From contig NZ_RDSM01000003.1 in assembly GCF_004115155.1 (NCBI RefSeq), forward strand, positions 682,001 to 746,000: a DNA stretch of 64,000 bases. Reading direction: 5' to 3'. Source of the DNA: Granulicella sibirica (GTDB taxonomy: Bacteria; Acidobacteriota; Terriglobia; Terriglobales; Acidobacteriaceae). Position 1 is the stretch's first letter. Each line of letters opens with the position of its first letter. Positions 52,300 through 62,711 of the stretch are shown piece by piece. The notes beneath the pieces are model-generated. The model was given only the letters and a program-made list of their open reading frames with translations. It made no database searches and was not told the origin of the DNA. The position numbers and the translations under genes were made by a program.

Positions 52300-54054
52300 A
52301 TGGCAGACACGAATATACCCACTCTCACTGGAGCCGAGATCCTCTGGGCCACTCTGGCCGGTGAGGGCGTGAGCACTGTATTTGGATATCCGGGCGGGGC
52401 AATCCTGCCGATCTACGACGCGCTACGTAAGTTCCCCATTCACCACGTCCTTGTGCGCCACGAGCAGGGTGCCTCGCACATGGCCGATGGCTATGCGCGC
52501 GCTTCGGGCAAGGTCGGTGTCTGCATGGCGACCTCGGGCCCCGGTGCGACCAACCTCGTCACCGGCATTGCCACCGCTATGCTCGACTCCATCCCGATCG
52601 TCTGCATCACCGGTCAAGTCTCGTCGAAGGTTCTCGGTTCGGATGCCTTCCAGGAAGTCGACATCACCGGCATTACGCTTCCCATCACGAAGCATAACTT
52701 CCTCGTCACGCGCGCTGAAGACATCGCACCGACGGTTCGCCTCGCTTTCCAGATCGCGAAGTCCGGCCGCCCCGGCCCTGTCCTCGTCGACATCACCAAG
52801 GACGCCCAGCAGGCCACCGCGCCTTACTCCTTCGATGCCGCCGCACCCATCGCGGCAAGGCCGCACCCCATGCTGCGTGCGACCTCCAACTCCATCGAGG
52901 AGGCCATCCAGCTTATCGCTGCCTCAAGCCGCCCGGTCATCCTCGCCGGTCACGGCATTACGCAGTCCGGCGCCGAAGCGGAGGTGCTCGCACTTGCTGA
53001 GCGTCAGCAGATTCCTGTTGCCTCCACGCTTCTTGGTCTTGGTGCCTTCCCCACGTGGCATCCTCTCTCGCTCGGCATGATGGGTATGCACGGCGAGTCG
53101 TGGGTCAACCATGCGATTCAGCAGGCTGACCTTCTGATCGCTCTCGGCATGCGCTTCGACGATCGCGTTACAGGGAACCTCGCCCACTACGCCCCGAACG
53201 CGAAGAAGATCCACGTCGACATCGATCCCTCGGAGATCAACAAGAACGTCCGCGTCGATGTCTCACTCATAGGCGACCTCAAAGCTGTCCTCAACGAGAT
53301 CCTTCCGCAGACGCCGAAGCGCGTCTCAAGCGGTCCATCGTGGATCGGCGAAGTCAATGCCCTCAAGGGCGACGCCGCCGTTCGCGATATCATCAATCTG
53401 CCGGACAACGGCCATCTCTACGCCGCGCACGTCATCCACGACATCTGGCGCGAAGCGGTAGCCGCGGGCCGACAGAATGAAACCATCATCGTTACAGACG
53501 TAGGCCAGCACCAGATGTGGGAGGCGCAGTACTTCAAGCATGATGCCCCCCGCTCGCTCGTCACGTCCGGAGGCCTCGGCACCATGGGCTTCGCCCTCCC
53601 GGCCGCCATCGGAGCCAAGACAGCCTGCCCGGAGAAGGACGTGTGGGTCATCGCCGGCGACGGCGGCTTCCAGATGACCGCCTCCGAGCTTTCGACCATC
53701 GTGCAGGAAGGCCTCGCCATCAACATCGCCGTCATCAACAACGGCTTCCTCGGCATGGTCCGCCAGTGGCAGGAGGCCTTCTACGACAAGAACTACTCCG
53801 CCTCCCCCATCCTCTCACCCGACTTCGTGATGCTCGCCGGAGCCCACGGTATCGCAGGCGCAAGCGTCTCGCAGCGCAAGGATGTAACTTCAACCGTTAC
53901 GAAAGCCCGCACCAGCGGCAAAGCCTTCCTCATCAACTTCCAGGTAGAGAAAGAAGACGGAGTTTACCCGATGATCGCTCCCGGTGCCGCCCTCCACGAG
54001 ATGGTCCGCCGGCCAAAGCAGGATCCGCTGTTAGAGACTGCGGAGGATGAATAG
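52300..54054 (+). CDS. ilvB: Acetolactate synthase, catalytic subunit
   Basis: ThDP-dependent condensation of pyruvate with pyruvate or 2-oxobutanoate. 584 residues; AAGGAG six bases before the ATG. N-terminal ThDP domain with YPGGAILPIYDAL and the catalytic Glu in RHEQGASHMADGYAR. Central FAD domain with HGITQSGAEAEVLALAE and the LGMMGMHGESWVNHAI loop. C-terminal ThDP/Mg domain with GDGGFQMTASELSTIVQ...NNGFLGMVRQWQE. Works with IlvN, here separated from it by a 102-residue unknown gene. Confidence 0.96.
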   Translation: MADTNIPTLTGAEILWATLAGEGVSTVFGYPGGAILPIYDALRKFPIHHVLVRHEQGASHMADGYARASGKVGVCMATSGPGATNLVTGIATAMLDSIPIVCITGQVSSKVLGSDAFQEVDITGITLPITKHNFLVTRAEDIAPTVRLAFQIAKSGRPGPVLVDITKDAQQATAPYSFDAAAPIAARPHPMLRATSNSIEEAIQLIAASSRPVILAGHGITQSGAEAEVLALAERQQIPVASTLLGLGAFPTWHPLSLGMMGMHGESWVNHAIQQADLLIALGMRFDDRVTGNLAHYAPNAKKIHVDIDPSEINKNVRVDVSLIGDLKAVLNEILPQTPKRVSSGPSWIGEVNALKGDAAVRDIINLPDNGHLYAAHVIHDIWREAVAAGRQNETIIVTDVGQHQMWEAQYFKHDAPRSLVTSGGLGTMGFALPAAIGAKTACPEKDVWVIAGDGGFQMTASELSTIVQEGLAINIAVINNGFLGMVRQWQEAFYDKNYSASPILSPDFVMLAGAHGIAGASVSQRKDVTSTVTKARTSGKAFLINFQVEKEDGVYPMIAPGAALHEMVRRPKQDPLLETAEDE

Positions 54055-54078
54055 AGTTCCAATATTAAGGAGAGTTCT

Positions 54079-54387
54079 TTGGGGCTTGATGTAGCGGTAC
54101 AAGACGAAGGCGGTAAGCAACTACACATCGTCCTTGATGAGCGGAATCTTGTAAGCCCACTCATAGGGTTCCCTAGCTTCTCCGTCTCACCGATGCTGGC
54201 TTCGGTAGACCGCTACGGAGATACGGTCTTCAACCGGGTTCAGATACGGCAATTTATCGTGGAATGGTCCGAGCTGGCGCGGAACAACTCCATGGAAGGC
54301 GAACAAAAGATAGCGAACGAGATCTTAGCTTTGGCAGAGCTTGTCCGTGATTCAGTGCATTTGTACTTAGTCTTCATTGGAGACTAG
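54079..54387 (+). CDS. Unknown 102-residue protein between ilvB and ilvN
   Basis: A real-looking small gene that I cannot name. It starts with TTG 54079 and has a strong AAGGAGAG six bases upstream, 24 bases after ilvB, and ends 15 bases before ilvN. The sequence begins MGLDVAVQDEGGKQLHIV, includes SPMLASVDRYGDTVFNRVQIRQFIVEW and ends LVRDSVHLYLVFIGD. The VDRYGDTVFN core and HLYLVFIGD ending resemble small stand-alone proteins scattered through bacterial genomes, from memory. Codon use is less C-rich at third positions than in ilvB or ilvN, hinting at later insertion. No membrane helix or signal peptide. An acetolactate synthase regulatory role is possible by position only. Confidence 0.8.
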   Translation: MGLDVAVQDEGGKQLHIVLDERNLVSPLIGFPSFSVSPMLASVDRYGDTVFNRVQIRQFIVEWSELARNNSMEGEQKIANEILALAELVRDSVHLYLVFIGD

Positions 54388-54402
54388 CAGGAAAGAGAGT
54401 TT

Positions 54403-56153
<1,751 letters not shown>

Positions 56154-56168
56154 CACCTTCCTTCACTC

Positions 56169-56196
56169 CGGTCCGGCGTCCTCAGACGCTGGACCG
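56169..56196 (+). terminator. Hairpin at the end of the leu/ilv operon
   Basis: CGGTCCGGCGTC / GACGCTGGACCG, a 12-bp stem with one G-U pair and loop CTCA, 15 bases after the ilvC stop. The U tract is poor (GTTATCCTCC). Confidence 0.65.
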
Positions 56197-56369
56197 GTTA
56201 TCCTCCGTCGTTCTTAAGAGTTGCTGTACCGGCAGATTGTCAGGGCGGGTTACAATCAGGGAAGCGGTTTGGGTGCCACGTGCGTCCAACGATTGACGCT
56301 GTACAGGTCGTCTCGACGGACGGTCGGACCGAGCGTCACACCGCGCGATCTTAAGGGGTTTTGAACGAA

Positions 56370-56966
56370 ATGAAGAAGATGATGGTGATGTGTGCGCTCC
56401 TGCTGTCGGCTGCGGCCGGGTATGGGCAGGAGAGCCGGCAGGACGCGAGTATCAGTGCGACCGGATTGTTCAGCCCCCAGATCAACGGCAACGCCGTCCA
56501 ACTCAACACAACGACCACGCTCGGCGTCCTCGCCAGCTACCGGTACATGCTCACGCCGCACAGCGCGCTCGAGCTGAACTACAGCTTCGGCCAGAACTCG
56601 ACCAAGTACATCATCAGCTCGCTCCCCAACGGCCGCGTCCACACCCGCATCCAGGAGCTGACCGGCGCCTACGTGTACAGCCTCAACTTCCGCAACTTCA
56701 ATCCTTTCGCCGAGGTCGGCGTTGGCGGCATGCTCTTTTCGCCTATTAAGGACTACGGTACCACCCTGCTCGACACCAAGCAGAACACGAACATCGGAGC
56801 CCTCTTCGGCGTAGGACTCGCCTACGAGGTTAGCCCCAGCTTTGACGTCCGAGCCGAGTATCGCGGCTTCGTCGTGAAGTCCCCGGACTTCGGCCTCGCC
56901 GACTTCAAGACAAACCGCTACGAAGTCATCTCGATCCCCGCGATCGGTGTTGCCTACCACTTCTAA
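56370..56966 (+). CDS. Small outer-membrane beta-barrel protein
   Basis: A 198-residue exported barrel. The ATG at 56370 gives a compact signal peptide (MKKMMVMCALLLSAAAGYGQ). A TTG nine bases upstream lies only two bases from AAGGGG and is less likely. The mature part alternates polar and hydrophobic residues in about eight strands (GVLASYRYMLTPHSALELNYSFG, VYSLNFRNFNPFAEVGVGGMLF, ALFGVGLAYEVSPSFDVRAEYRGFVV). It ends IGVAYHF with the C-terminal Phe. OmpA/OmpW-like eight-stranded barrels have this size. Function unknown. Convergent with another barrel gene sharing the AYHF ending. Confidence 0.82.
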   Translation: MKKMMVMCALLLSAAAGYGQESRQDASISATGLFSPQINGNAVQLNTTTTLGVLASYRYMLTPHSALELNYSFGQNSTKYIISSLPNGRVHTRIQELTGAYVYSLNFRNFNPFAEVGVGGMLFSPIKDYGTTLLDTKQNTNIGALFGVGLAYEVSPSFDVRAEYRGFVVKSPDFGLADFKTNRYEVISIPAIGVAYHF

Positions 56967-56987
56967 GCCGCATCGAGCACCCGCAGC

Positions 56988-57014
56988 AAAAAGGCCCCGG
57001 ATCCGGGGCCTTTT
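56988..57014. terminator. Bidirectional terminator between two barrel genes
   Basis: AAAGGCCCCGGA/TCCGGGGCCTTT, a perfect palindrome flanked by A-rich and T-rich ends, between convergent genes ending at 56966 and 57035. Confidence 0.85.
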
Positions 57015-57034
57015 CTATTTGTCAACGAGCACTC

Positions 57035-57559
57035 CTAGAAATGGTAAGCGGCACCGATGCTGATGAGTGACGGCGAAAGGCTGCTTCCCTGGAAGCTCAT
57101 CCAGTGCTGATACTCGAACTCCGCACGAGCGTTCACATGGCGCATGACGCGATAGTCCACCCCGACCCCGCCCGCAAACATGTTGTAAGCCAGGTTAGCC
57201 AGGTTCTGCTGAAAATTGAAGACGCCTCGTCCGTACATGAGCTTTCCGTACGGAGTGAACCGCCCATAGTGCCGGTAATACCTTCCACCGATCTCATATG
57301 TCCGTTCCCGCACATCGTCGCTGTACGGACTGTAGATCTGGTGAATCTCGAACTCCGCTCCAAGGTGATTCGTGACATCGAAGTCCACATAGCCGAAGAC
57401 GCCCTTGTAGCGGTTGTCGGCATAGTCCGAGTCGGCGCTGACGAACCCCGCCCCAACCTGTAGATCGCCGAGACGGCTGGCTGTAGGCGACGCTTGTGCG
57501 TGCAGGCTAATGGATGCACCGCCAAGGACGCAGAGAAGAGTCATGAGCCGTCTGACCAC
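57035..57559 (-). CDS. Small outer-membrane beta-barrel protein
   Basis: An about 174-residue exported barrel. The signal peptide is LMTLLCVLGGASISLHAQ. Start is uncertain: a GTG at 57559 lies eight bases after AAGGGGG, while a TTG two codons earlier (57565) is too close to it. The mature part has the strand pattern of an OmpA-like or DUF-type eight-stranded barrel (LGDLQVGAGFVSADSDY, GVFGYVDFDVTNHLGAEFEIH, YYRHYGRFTPYGKLMYGRG, VDYRVMRHVNARAEFEYQHW). It ends IGAAYHF. Paired tail to tail with a similar gene. Confidence 0.82.
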   Translation of the reverse strand: MVRRLMTLLCVLGGASISLHAQASPTASRLGDLQVGAGFVSADSDYADNRYKGVFGYVDFDVTNHLGAEFEIHQIYSPYSDDVRERTYEIGGRYYRHYGRFTPYGKLMYGRGVFNFQQNLANLAYNMFAGGVGVDYRVMRHVNARAEFEYQHWMSFQGSSLSPSLISIGAAYHF

Positions 57560-57688
57560 TTGCAATTCCCCCTTGTTTCAGCGTGGATCGAGGATCCACT
57601 GTTTGCGGCCAAGCCCACCAACACTCAATGTATGAGGGGAGGTCATGGCCTGGTTGAGACCCACGCCCTTCACGATATGGCCTTAAAT

Positions 57689-57718
57689 GGTGAAACGGGC
57701 CCGTAAGCCCGTCTCACC
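57689..57718 (-). terminator. Terminator of the M48-like gene
   Basis: GGTGA-a-ACGGGC / GCCCGT-c-TCACC around CCGTAA, nine bases past the leftward gene's stop. Read leftwards it is followed by ATTTAAGG. Confidence 0.65.
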
Positions 57719-57726
57719 CGTGAGAA

Positions 57727-59568
57727 CTACTGGTTTGGAGTGGCGTTCTGTGCCGTCCCAGTCGGTGCCGCCGGAGCGGGAGCCGTGTTATCCGTCGGTG
57801 GAGGCCCTGTCTGAACGCCTGCCGGAGCAGCGTCCGCAGCCGGAGCCTTGTAGTACGACAGCTTCAGATAAACCGGGGCGACCTCGAACGGCATCTTATC
57901 CGGCGCGCCCAGGATCGGCTCGATTGCCGTGTGCATCGAAATCACCTTATCCGTCCACGGATCGAACCGTAGGAAGCTCGAAAGCGGCATCGCCGCAAGC
58001 TGCTTCGTGTCGTTCATATCCAGCTTGCCGCCCTTTGCAATCATGCCCTGCAGCCAGAAAGCATTCGGATCATCGCTGCGCACGAGGCTGTCGCCGATAA
58101 CTGGCTCAGTCAGTGCCTTCAGACCCTTCACCCGCTCCTGCAACTGTGCCAGATAAAGCCCGAAGTACCTCTGCCCATCCACCAGTTCTTTGGCGTTCAG
58201 AAGCTCCATGGCCTTCTTCGCCGCAGCCGTATTGTCGGCTAGCGTGTGATGCATCGGAATGCGCTGGAACACCGATGTCGAAGGGAAGAGCAGACGATCG
58301 TTGAATGCATACTTCGTATCCAGCCTGTGCCCAAGAATAATATGTGCAAGCTGGAACGCCAGGATCGCATTCAGGTTGGCGGTCTGCTGCGCACCATCCG
58401 CGGTGATGACGGCGGTGGTATCCAGCAGGCTCTTCGAAATCACGATCGTGTTTCCGATCGCGAGGCTCTCGAGCGGTTCCGTCAACAAGGTGCGGACGCG
58501 AATCGGGGTGCTGACCGTAATGTTGTTGTAGACGAGGATGTTGTTCGCCAGTGCCTCGAGCGTCTTATCGAAGTCGCTTGGCGCATCTAACAGTCCTGCC
58601 TGGTAAAGCCGTTCGATGACGTTATCCTCGGCCTGCTGCACCCAGGCACGTTGGGCTCCAAGCGGGCTCACATCCTGCGCATCATTCGAAACGTCAGTCG
58701 CTCCCACTACATCCAGCGAGGTGTTCTCCGCGTTCGCCGCCGGAACCTTTAGCGAGTAACCCCAGATATGGTTGATCGCTTTGAACCTCAAAGCGTTCGT
58801 GTGGCTCTTCGGATCGCTCTCCTCGATGTAAACCGAAGTCGGCATCCAGAGATCCGGCTGCACGTTCGTCCGCCAGCTGTCGAAGTGGTAAAACTCCCGG
58901 CGAGCCTCTTCCGTCCCGCCGAAGTCACCGTTAAACCGAACTACGTTGCCGTTCCGGTTTTCAATCCAAATGCGTCCGAAGAAGCGTCCGTAAGCGTTCT
59001 TCCCTCCAACCGGAGTCACATCGAACACTGACGTCGGGACATTCCCAAGAAAATCATTCCGGACAAAAGCAAACGTATAGTGCTGGCGATCGAAGTCGTT
59101 CGAATCCATCAGAATCATCTGAACGAACCCCGATTCATGGAAAGTCAGGCGCAGGCTCGAAGAGACGCCCGACATGAAGTTCATCGAATGGATGAAGCCA
59201 AGCTTCTTACCCGTGTCCTTCGAGTTACCCGGGTTCTTATCGTAAGCCGCGTCACCGATGATCCTGCCGAACTCGACACGCCCGAGGAAGTGCTGGTCCG
59301 ACTCCGGTTCCTGCAACAGAAGTGGATCCGGCTTCATGTTCTGGATATACGTTTCGACCAGTGGCGTGCGGTCCTTCAGGATCTTGGTAACAACCTTCTC
59401 CCGCGCAATTGCCTTATCGATCAGTGCGTTTTGACTAGCGGTCGGCCTCAATCCCGGCGACTCGACGTCTTTTTTCTTCTTCCCCAAGATCCCCGCCGAA
59501 GCAGGGAGAGCTGTTGCGGCGAGTGCCGTGAGAAGAAAACCGGCGGCGAGGTTTCTGCGAAAATTCAT
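57727..59568 (-). CDS. Secreted M48-like protein with a degenerate HExxH site
   Basis: A 613-residue exported protein from ATG 59568; the signal peptide ends near ALPASAG. The first half (about 60-300) has beta-rich segments without a motif I know. The second half reads like an M48 peptidase: LESLAIGNTIVISKSLLDT, then LNAILAFQLAHIILGHRLDTKYAF. In active M48 enzymes this is HELAH. Here H405 is Phe and E406 is Gln, while H409 and the following GH remain. The zinc site and general base are therefore lost and the protein is probably not a protease. The last about 40 residues are Ala/Pro/Thr-rich. Own terminator follows. TonB is 77 bases upstream on the same strand. Confidence 0.82.
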   Translation of the reverse strand: MNFRRNLAAGFLLTALAATALPASAGILGKKKKDVESPGLRPTASQNALIDKAIAREKVVTKILKDRTPLVETYIQNMKPDPLLLQEPESDQHFLGRVEFGRIIGDAAYDKNPGNSKDTGKKLGFIHSMNFMSGVSSSLRLTFHESGFVQMILMDSNDFDRQHYTFAFVRNDFLGNVPTSVFDVTPVGGKNAYGRFFGRIWIENRNGNVVRFNGDFGGTEEARREFYHFDSWRTNVQPDLWMPTSVYIEESDPKSHTNALRFKAINHIWGYSLKVPAANAENTSLDVVGATDVSNDAQDVSPLGAQRAWVQQAEDNVIERLYQAGLLDAPSDFDKTLEALANNILVYNNITVSTPIRVRTLLTEPLESLAIGNTIVISKSLLDTTAVITADGAQQTANLNAILAFQLAHIILGHRLDTKYAFNDRLLFPSTSVFQRIPMHHTLADNTAAAKKAMELLNAKELVDGQRYFGLYLAQLQERVKGLKALTEPVIGDSLVRSDDPNAFWLQGMIAKGGKLDMNDTKQLAAMPLSSFLRFDPWTDKVISMHTAIEPILGAPDKMPFEVAPVYLKLSYYKAPAADAAPAGVQTGPPPTDNTAPAPAAPTGTAQNATPNQ

Positions 59569-59645
59569 TGAGCGACTCCCAGTATCGGAGGGCGGACCAC
59601 CCTCGTATCTCTTGATGCTAGTCCATGGCTGTTGAATGAGGGAAA

Positions 59646-60743
59646 TTACTCGGCCATCTGGAAGATGACGTTGACCACGCCTTCCCAATCGGTCGGCTGG
59701 CCCGAGGCATCGACCGCAGGCTGAAAGCGTGTGGCCCGGACGGCACGCTCCGCGGATTCGTCAAGTCCATGACCAAGGCCGTTGCCGACGCCGATCACCG
59801 TTACGGCTCCGGACGCGGCAACACGTAGACGAACAGACACAGTTCCTTCCAGGTGAAGCGCGCGAGCCTCAGCCGTGTAATCCGGCTTTGGCTTGTAAAG
59901 CACCTTCGGTCCGCTGCGCACGGCCGCTGTCGAAAGTGCTGCCGGCTTCGGCATGCTGGGCTGCTGAACCATTCCGAGATTGACCTGCCCGGCAGTCGCG
60001 GCATTGCGCCCGGTCGAGTTCATAGGACCTGTACCGCCGTTGCGTCCAAGTGAAACTCCCTGGACCGCCCGCGCGCCGTTGCCGGACATCGCTTGACTTC
60101 CCGGAGAACCGCTTCCGAGGCTCACCGTCGTGGGACCCGTACCGTTGTTGCTCGCAGGCATTCCAGCAGCGCCCCGCTGACCAAGATTGATCGCCGCCGT
60201 GGCAGGACGGTTGGAAGGCGCGATCGGGTTATCGGCCTGACCAAGGGCAACTGCCGTGGGACGAGGATTGTTGCTCGCAACCGAAGCTGCTTCAGGGCGC
60301 GCAAGGTTCACAACCTTAGGAGCGGCTGGAGGAGTTACGACCTTCGGCGGGGCAGGAGCGTTGATCGGAACAGGCTCGTTCATATGCACGACCGGAACCT
60401 TGGGAGGCTCAGGAAGCTTTACCTCGGGGACGACAATCTTAGGGGGATCGACCTTCACCACCGGCGTCGGCGGAAGCTTCGGCGGGACGACCTTCGGATG
60501 CACCGGCTCGACCTCTTTGATCATCACCGGCGCGACAAGGTTCGCAATGCGCCGATTATTCTCAACAACCTTGGTCGTCGCTGCCGTAATGATCAGGATG
60601 ACGGCGGCAAGAATCAGATTGATTGTAAGCGAGGTAAAGAAGGATGCCTTACTCTGGGATCCGGCGTTCAAGACCCCGAAGTGCGCAAATTGTAAGTCCG
60701 TGGACGGCGCGGTCGCTTCGGAACGGAGCGGCTTAGTCATCAT
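59646..60743 (-). CDS. TonB-type energy transducer
   Basis: A 365-residue protein that couples inner-membrane energy to outer-membrane transporters. It has a short cytoplasmic N-terminus, then a membrane helix at about 35-58 (FFTSLTINLILAAVILIITAA). A proline/valine/lysine-rich periplasmic spacer follows at about 75-150 (HPKVVPPKLPPTPVVKVDPPK). A Gly/Asn/Ser-rich linker leads to the C-terminal TonB domain at about 280-365 (PDYTAEARALHLEGTVSVRLRV, AVRATRFQPAV). The linker's NLG and SLG repeats are unusually long. Two adjacent ATGs (60743 and 60740) follow GAGG. No ExbB/ExbD genes nearby. Confidence 0.88.
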   Translation of the reverse strand: MMTKPLRSEATAPSTDLQFAHFGVLNAGSQSKASFFTSLTINLILAAVILIITAATTKVVENNRRIANLVAPVMIKEVEPVHPKVVPPKLPPTPVVKVDPPKIVVPEVKLPEPPKVPVVHMNEPVPINAPAPPKVVTPPAAPKVVNLARPEAASVASNNPRPTAVALGQADNPIAPSNRPATAAINLGQRGAAGMPASNNGTGPTTVSLGSGSPGSQAMSGNGARAVQGVSLGRNGGTGPMNSTGRNAATAGQVNLGMVQQPSMPKPAALSTAAVRSGPKVLYKPKPDYTAEARALHLEGTVSVRLRVAASGAVTVIGVGNGLGHGLDESAERAVRATRFQPAVDASGQPTDWEGVVNVIFQMAE

Positions 60744-61084
60744 CTAGAAACCTCGGAAAACGGCCAGTTTGTGGCTCTGCATGTGAGCCGTTTAGGTGCG
60801 ACAATAGCAGGTTCACGCGGCGCAAACGATGCAACTTTTGGGGGTCTGCACGGTCTGGAGCCATGCTCAGGGGAGTAGGAAGCGGACCATTGATGCATGG
60901 ATTGAGATCTTTTCTCTTCATGCACTCGTTACGACGACGGAACCATCACTCTAGTTTACCTGTCTTCTCGTTTGATCGCGCCCGCATGGCAGACACTGAT
61001 ACCTTAGCTGTATATCGGTAAGACGCGTCACAGGGTCCTACCGGGTGCCTGAACTGCTGCAAAGCAAACTCGAGGGTAAAGATT
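60744..61084. promoter_or_regulatory. Divergent intergenic region tonB-galE
   Basis: 341 bases without a supported gene. It must contain both promoters. Visible are TGCATG...CATGCA flanking GAGA...TCTC (about 60892-60925) and an AT-richer stretch (TTGATC, about 19 bases, TGATAC) that could be a weak galE promoter near 60975-61005. Confidence 0.4.
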
Positions 61085-62062
61085 TTGAACGTTCTTGTTA
61101 CTGGTGGTGCAGGATATATCGGCGGAACAGTCGTGCGACTTCTGCTCGCGAGCGGTCATTCCGTCACAATCTTCGATAATTTGAGCCACAGCAAACGATC
61201 TGCCGTCGCGGAAGCCGCAACCTTCGTTGAAGGCGACTTGGCCGATCGCGACCTGATCCAGACCACGCTCCGCAACGGTAGCTTCGACGGGGTCATGCAC
61301 TTCGCTGCGTTGATCGAAGCGGGCGAGAGCATGGTGAAGCCGGAGATCTTCTTTCGGAACAACACCGCTTCCACCCTCACACTGCTTGAGGCGATGCTCG
61401 CAACCGGACAGAAAAGGCTCGTCTTTTCCTCGACCGCAGCCTGCTACGGCGAGCCCGAAAAGACCCCCATCCTCGAGGATGCGAAGCTCGAACCGACCAA
61501 TGCCTATGGCGAGAGCAAGCTCCTGGTCGAGCACATCCTCCGCTGGATGAACAAAATCCATGGCATGCGCTACGCCAGCCTGCGCTACTTCAACGTCGCC
61601 GGCGCGATCGAAGGCTACGGCGAAGCTCACGAACCCGAGTCGCACATTATCCCGCTCATCTTGGATGTCGCCCTCGGACGCCGCAAGAACATCAAGATCT
61701 TCGGCCAGGATTATCCCACCAAGGACGGCACCTGCGTTCGGGACTACGTCCACATCCGCGATCTTGCCGACGCCCATCTCCTTGCCCTCAAAGCACTTAC
61801 CGATGAAGCCAAACCCAGCCGCATGATTTATAACATCGGCACAGGCACGGGCTTCACGGTCCGCGAAGTGATCGAGGCGGCGCGGAGGGTGACGGGGAAA
61901 GCGATCGAGGTGGAGGAATGTGACCGGCGGCCGGGTGATCCGGCGGTTCTGGTGGCAGGTTCCGACAGGATTCGTGCCGAATTGGGCTGGAATCCGCAAC
62001 ATGGAGCGCTGGACGAGATCATCACGAGCGCCTGGGAATGGCATCAGAAGCGCTATTCCTAG
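61085..62062 (+). CDS. galE: UDP-glucose 4-epimerase
   Basis: Interconverts UDP-glucose and UDP-galactose with bound NAD. 325 residues from TTG 61085, eight bases after GAGGG. Extended short-chain dehydrogenase features: TGGAGYIGG at residues 6-14, D31 after the second strand, the catalytic set S116, Y141 and K145 (FSSTAACYG, NAYGESK), RYFNVAGA and TKDGTCVRDYVHIRDLADAH. Length is typical. It supplies galactosyl donors for envelope polysaccharides. DUF421 follows 64 bases later. Confidence 0.93.
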   Translation: MNVLVTGGAGYIGGTVVRLLLASGHSVTIFDNLSHSKRSAVAEAATFVEGDLADRDLIQTTLRNGSFDGVMHFAALIEAGESMVKPEIFFRNNTASTLTLLEAMLATGQKRLVFSSTAACYGEPEKTPILEDAKLEPTNAYGESKLLVEHILRWMNKIHGMRYASLRYFNVAGAIEGYGEAHEPESHIIPLILDVALGRRKNIKIFGQDYPTKDGTCVRDYVHIRDLADAHLLALKALTDEAKPSRMIYNIGTGTGFTVREVIEAARRVTGKAIEVEECDRRPGDPAVLVAGSDRIRAELGWNPQHGALDEIITSAWEWHQKRYS

Positions 62063-62126
62063 CCGTTTTCGTGGTGCAGAAGCTGGGCCAATGTGCGGCT
62101 GACGCGGTCAGCGGACGGGAGATCGC

Positions 62127-62711
62127 ATGATCGAAAGTATGTTTCACCTCCACATGCCGATCCTCGAGAAGATCCTCCGGCCGATGATCGTGTATGTCTG
62201 CCTCATCCTATTCCTGAGGCTCTTCGGCAAGAGGGAACTGGCCCAGCTCAACCCCTTCGACCTCGTCGTCCTGCTCAGCCTTTCGAACACCGTTCAGAAC
62301 GCCATCATCGGAGACGACAATTCGGTTACGGGAGGCATAATCGGAGCCTTCTCCCTCCTGACTGTGAACTGGTTTCTCTCTTGGTTTCTCTATCGCATGC
62401 CAAAACTGAACCAGGCTCTCGAGGGCTCTGAGACCGTCCTCATCCGTCACGGTGTGATCGACACGGTAGCGCTCGACAAAGAGAAGATGACGGAGCTTGA
62501 GCTTCGTGAGGTTTTACACAAGCAGGGTTTAAGCGACCCTTCCGAGGTCGAGAAGTGCGTCCTCGAACCAAGTGGCAACTTCTATGTCGAACATATGACC
62601 CCCTCCAGGGATGATGCCGAACGCTCAGAGTTGATGCGTGCCGTCGAGTCGCTTACCCGCGAGGTCAAAGAGATGCGCGCCGAACTCGCGAGCAGGGGTG
62701 CGGTAGCCTAA
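62127..62711 (+). CDS. DUF421/YetF-family membrane protein
   Basis: A 194-residue inner-membrane protein. Three hydrophobic helices fill about residues 10-90 (LRPMIVYVCLILFLRLFGKREL, FDLVVLLSLSNTVQNAI, GGIIGAFSLLTVNWFLSWFLY). The DUF421 cytoplasmic domain follows (LEGSETVLIRHGVIDTVALDKEKMTELELREVLHKQGL, VEKCVLEPSGNFYVE) and then a coiled-coil end (AVESLTREVKEMRAELA). Related Bacillus YetF/YdfS proteins are tied to spore or envelope functions; the role here is unknown. Its last four bases overlap a convergent small gene. Confidence 0.88.
   Translation: MIESMFHLHMPILEKILRPMIVYVCLILFLRLFGKRELAQLNPFDLVVLLSLSNTVQNAIIGDDNSVTGGIIGAFSLLTVNWFLSWFLYRMPKLNQALEGSETVLIRHGVIDTVALDKEKMTELELREVLHKQGLSDPSEVEKCVLEPSGNFYVEHMTPSRDDAERSELMRAVESLTREVKEMRAELASRGAVA

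Noticed and set aside
54079..54387. Anti-phage or toxin-antitoxin component
   Set aside because: A single small gene with no partner, nuclease motif or mobile-element signs; the operon position gives no support for defence.
61028..62044. 338-codon leftward open frame opposite galE
   Set aside because: Fully antisense to a convincing galE. Long antisense frames are common in GC-rich DNA; its composition (acidic and Gly/Ala/Val-rich) and lack of any motif mark it as a shadow.
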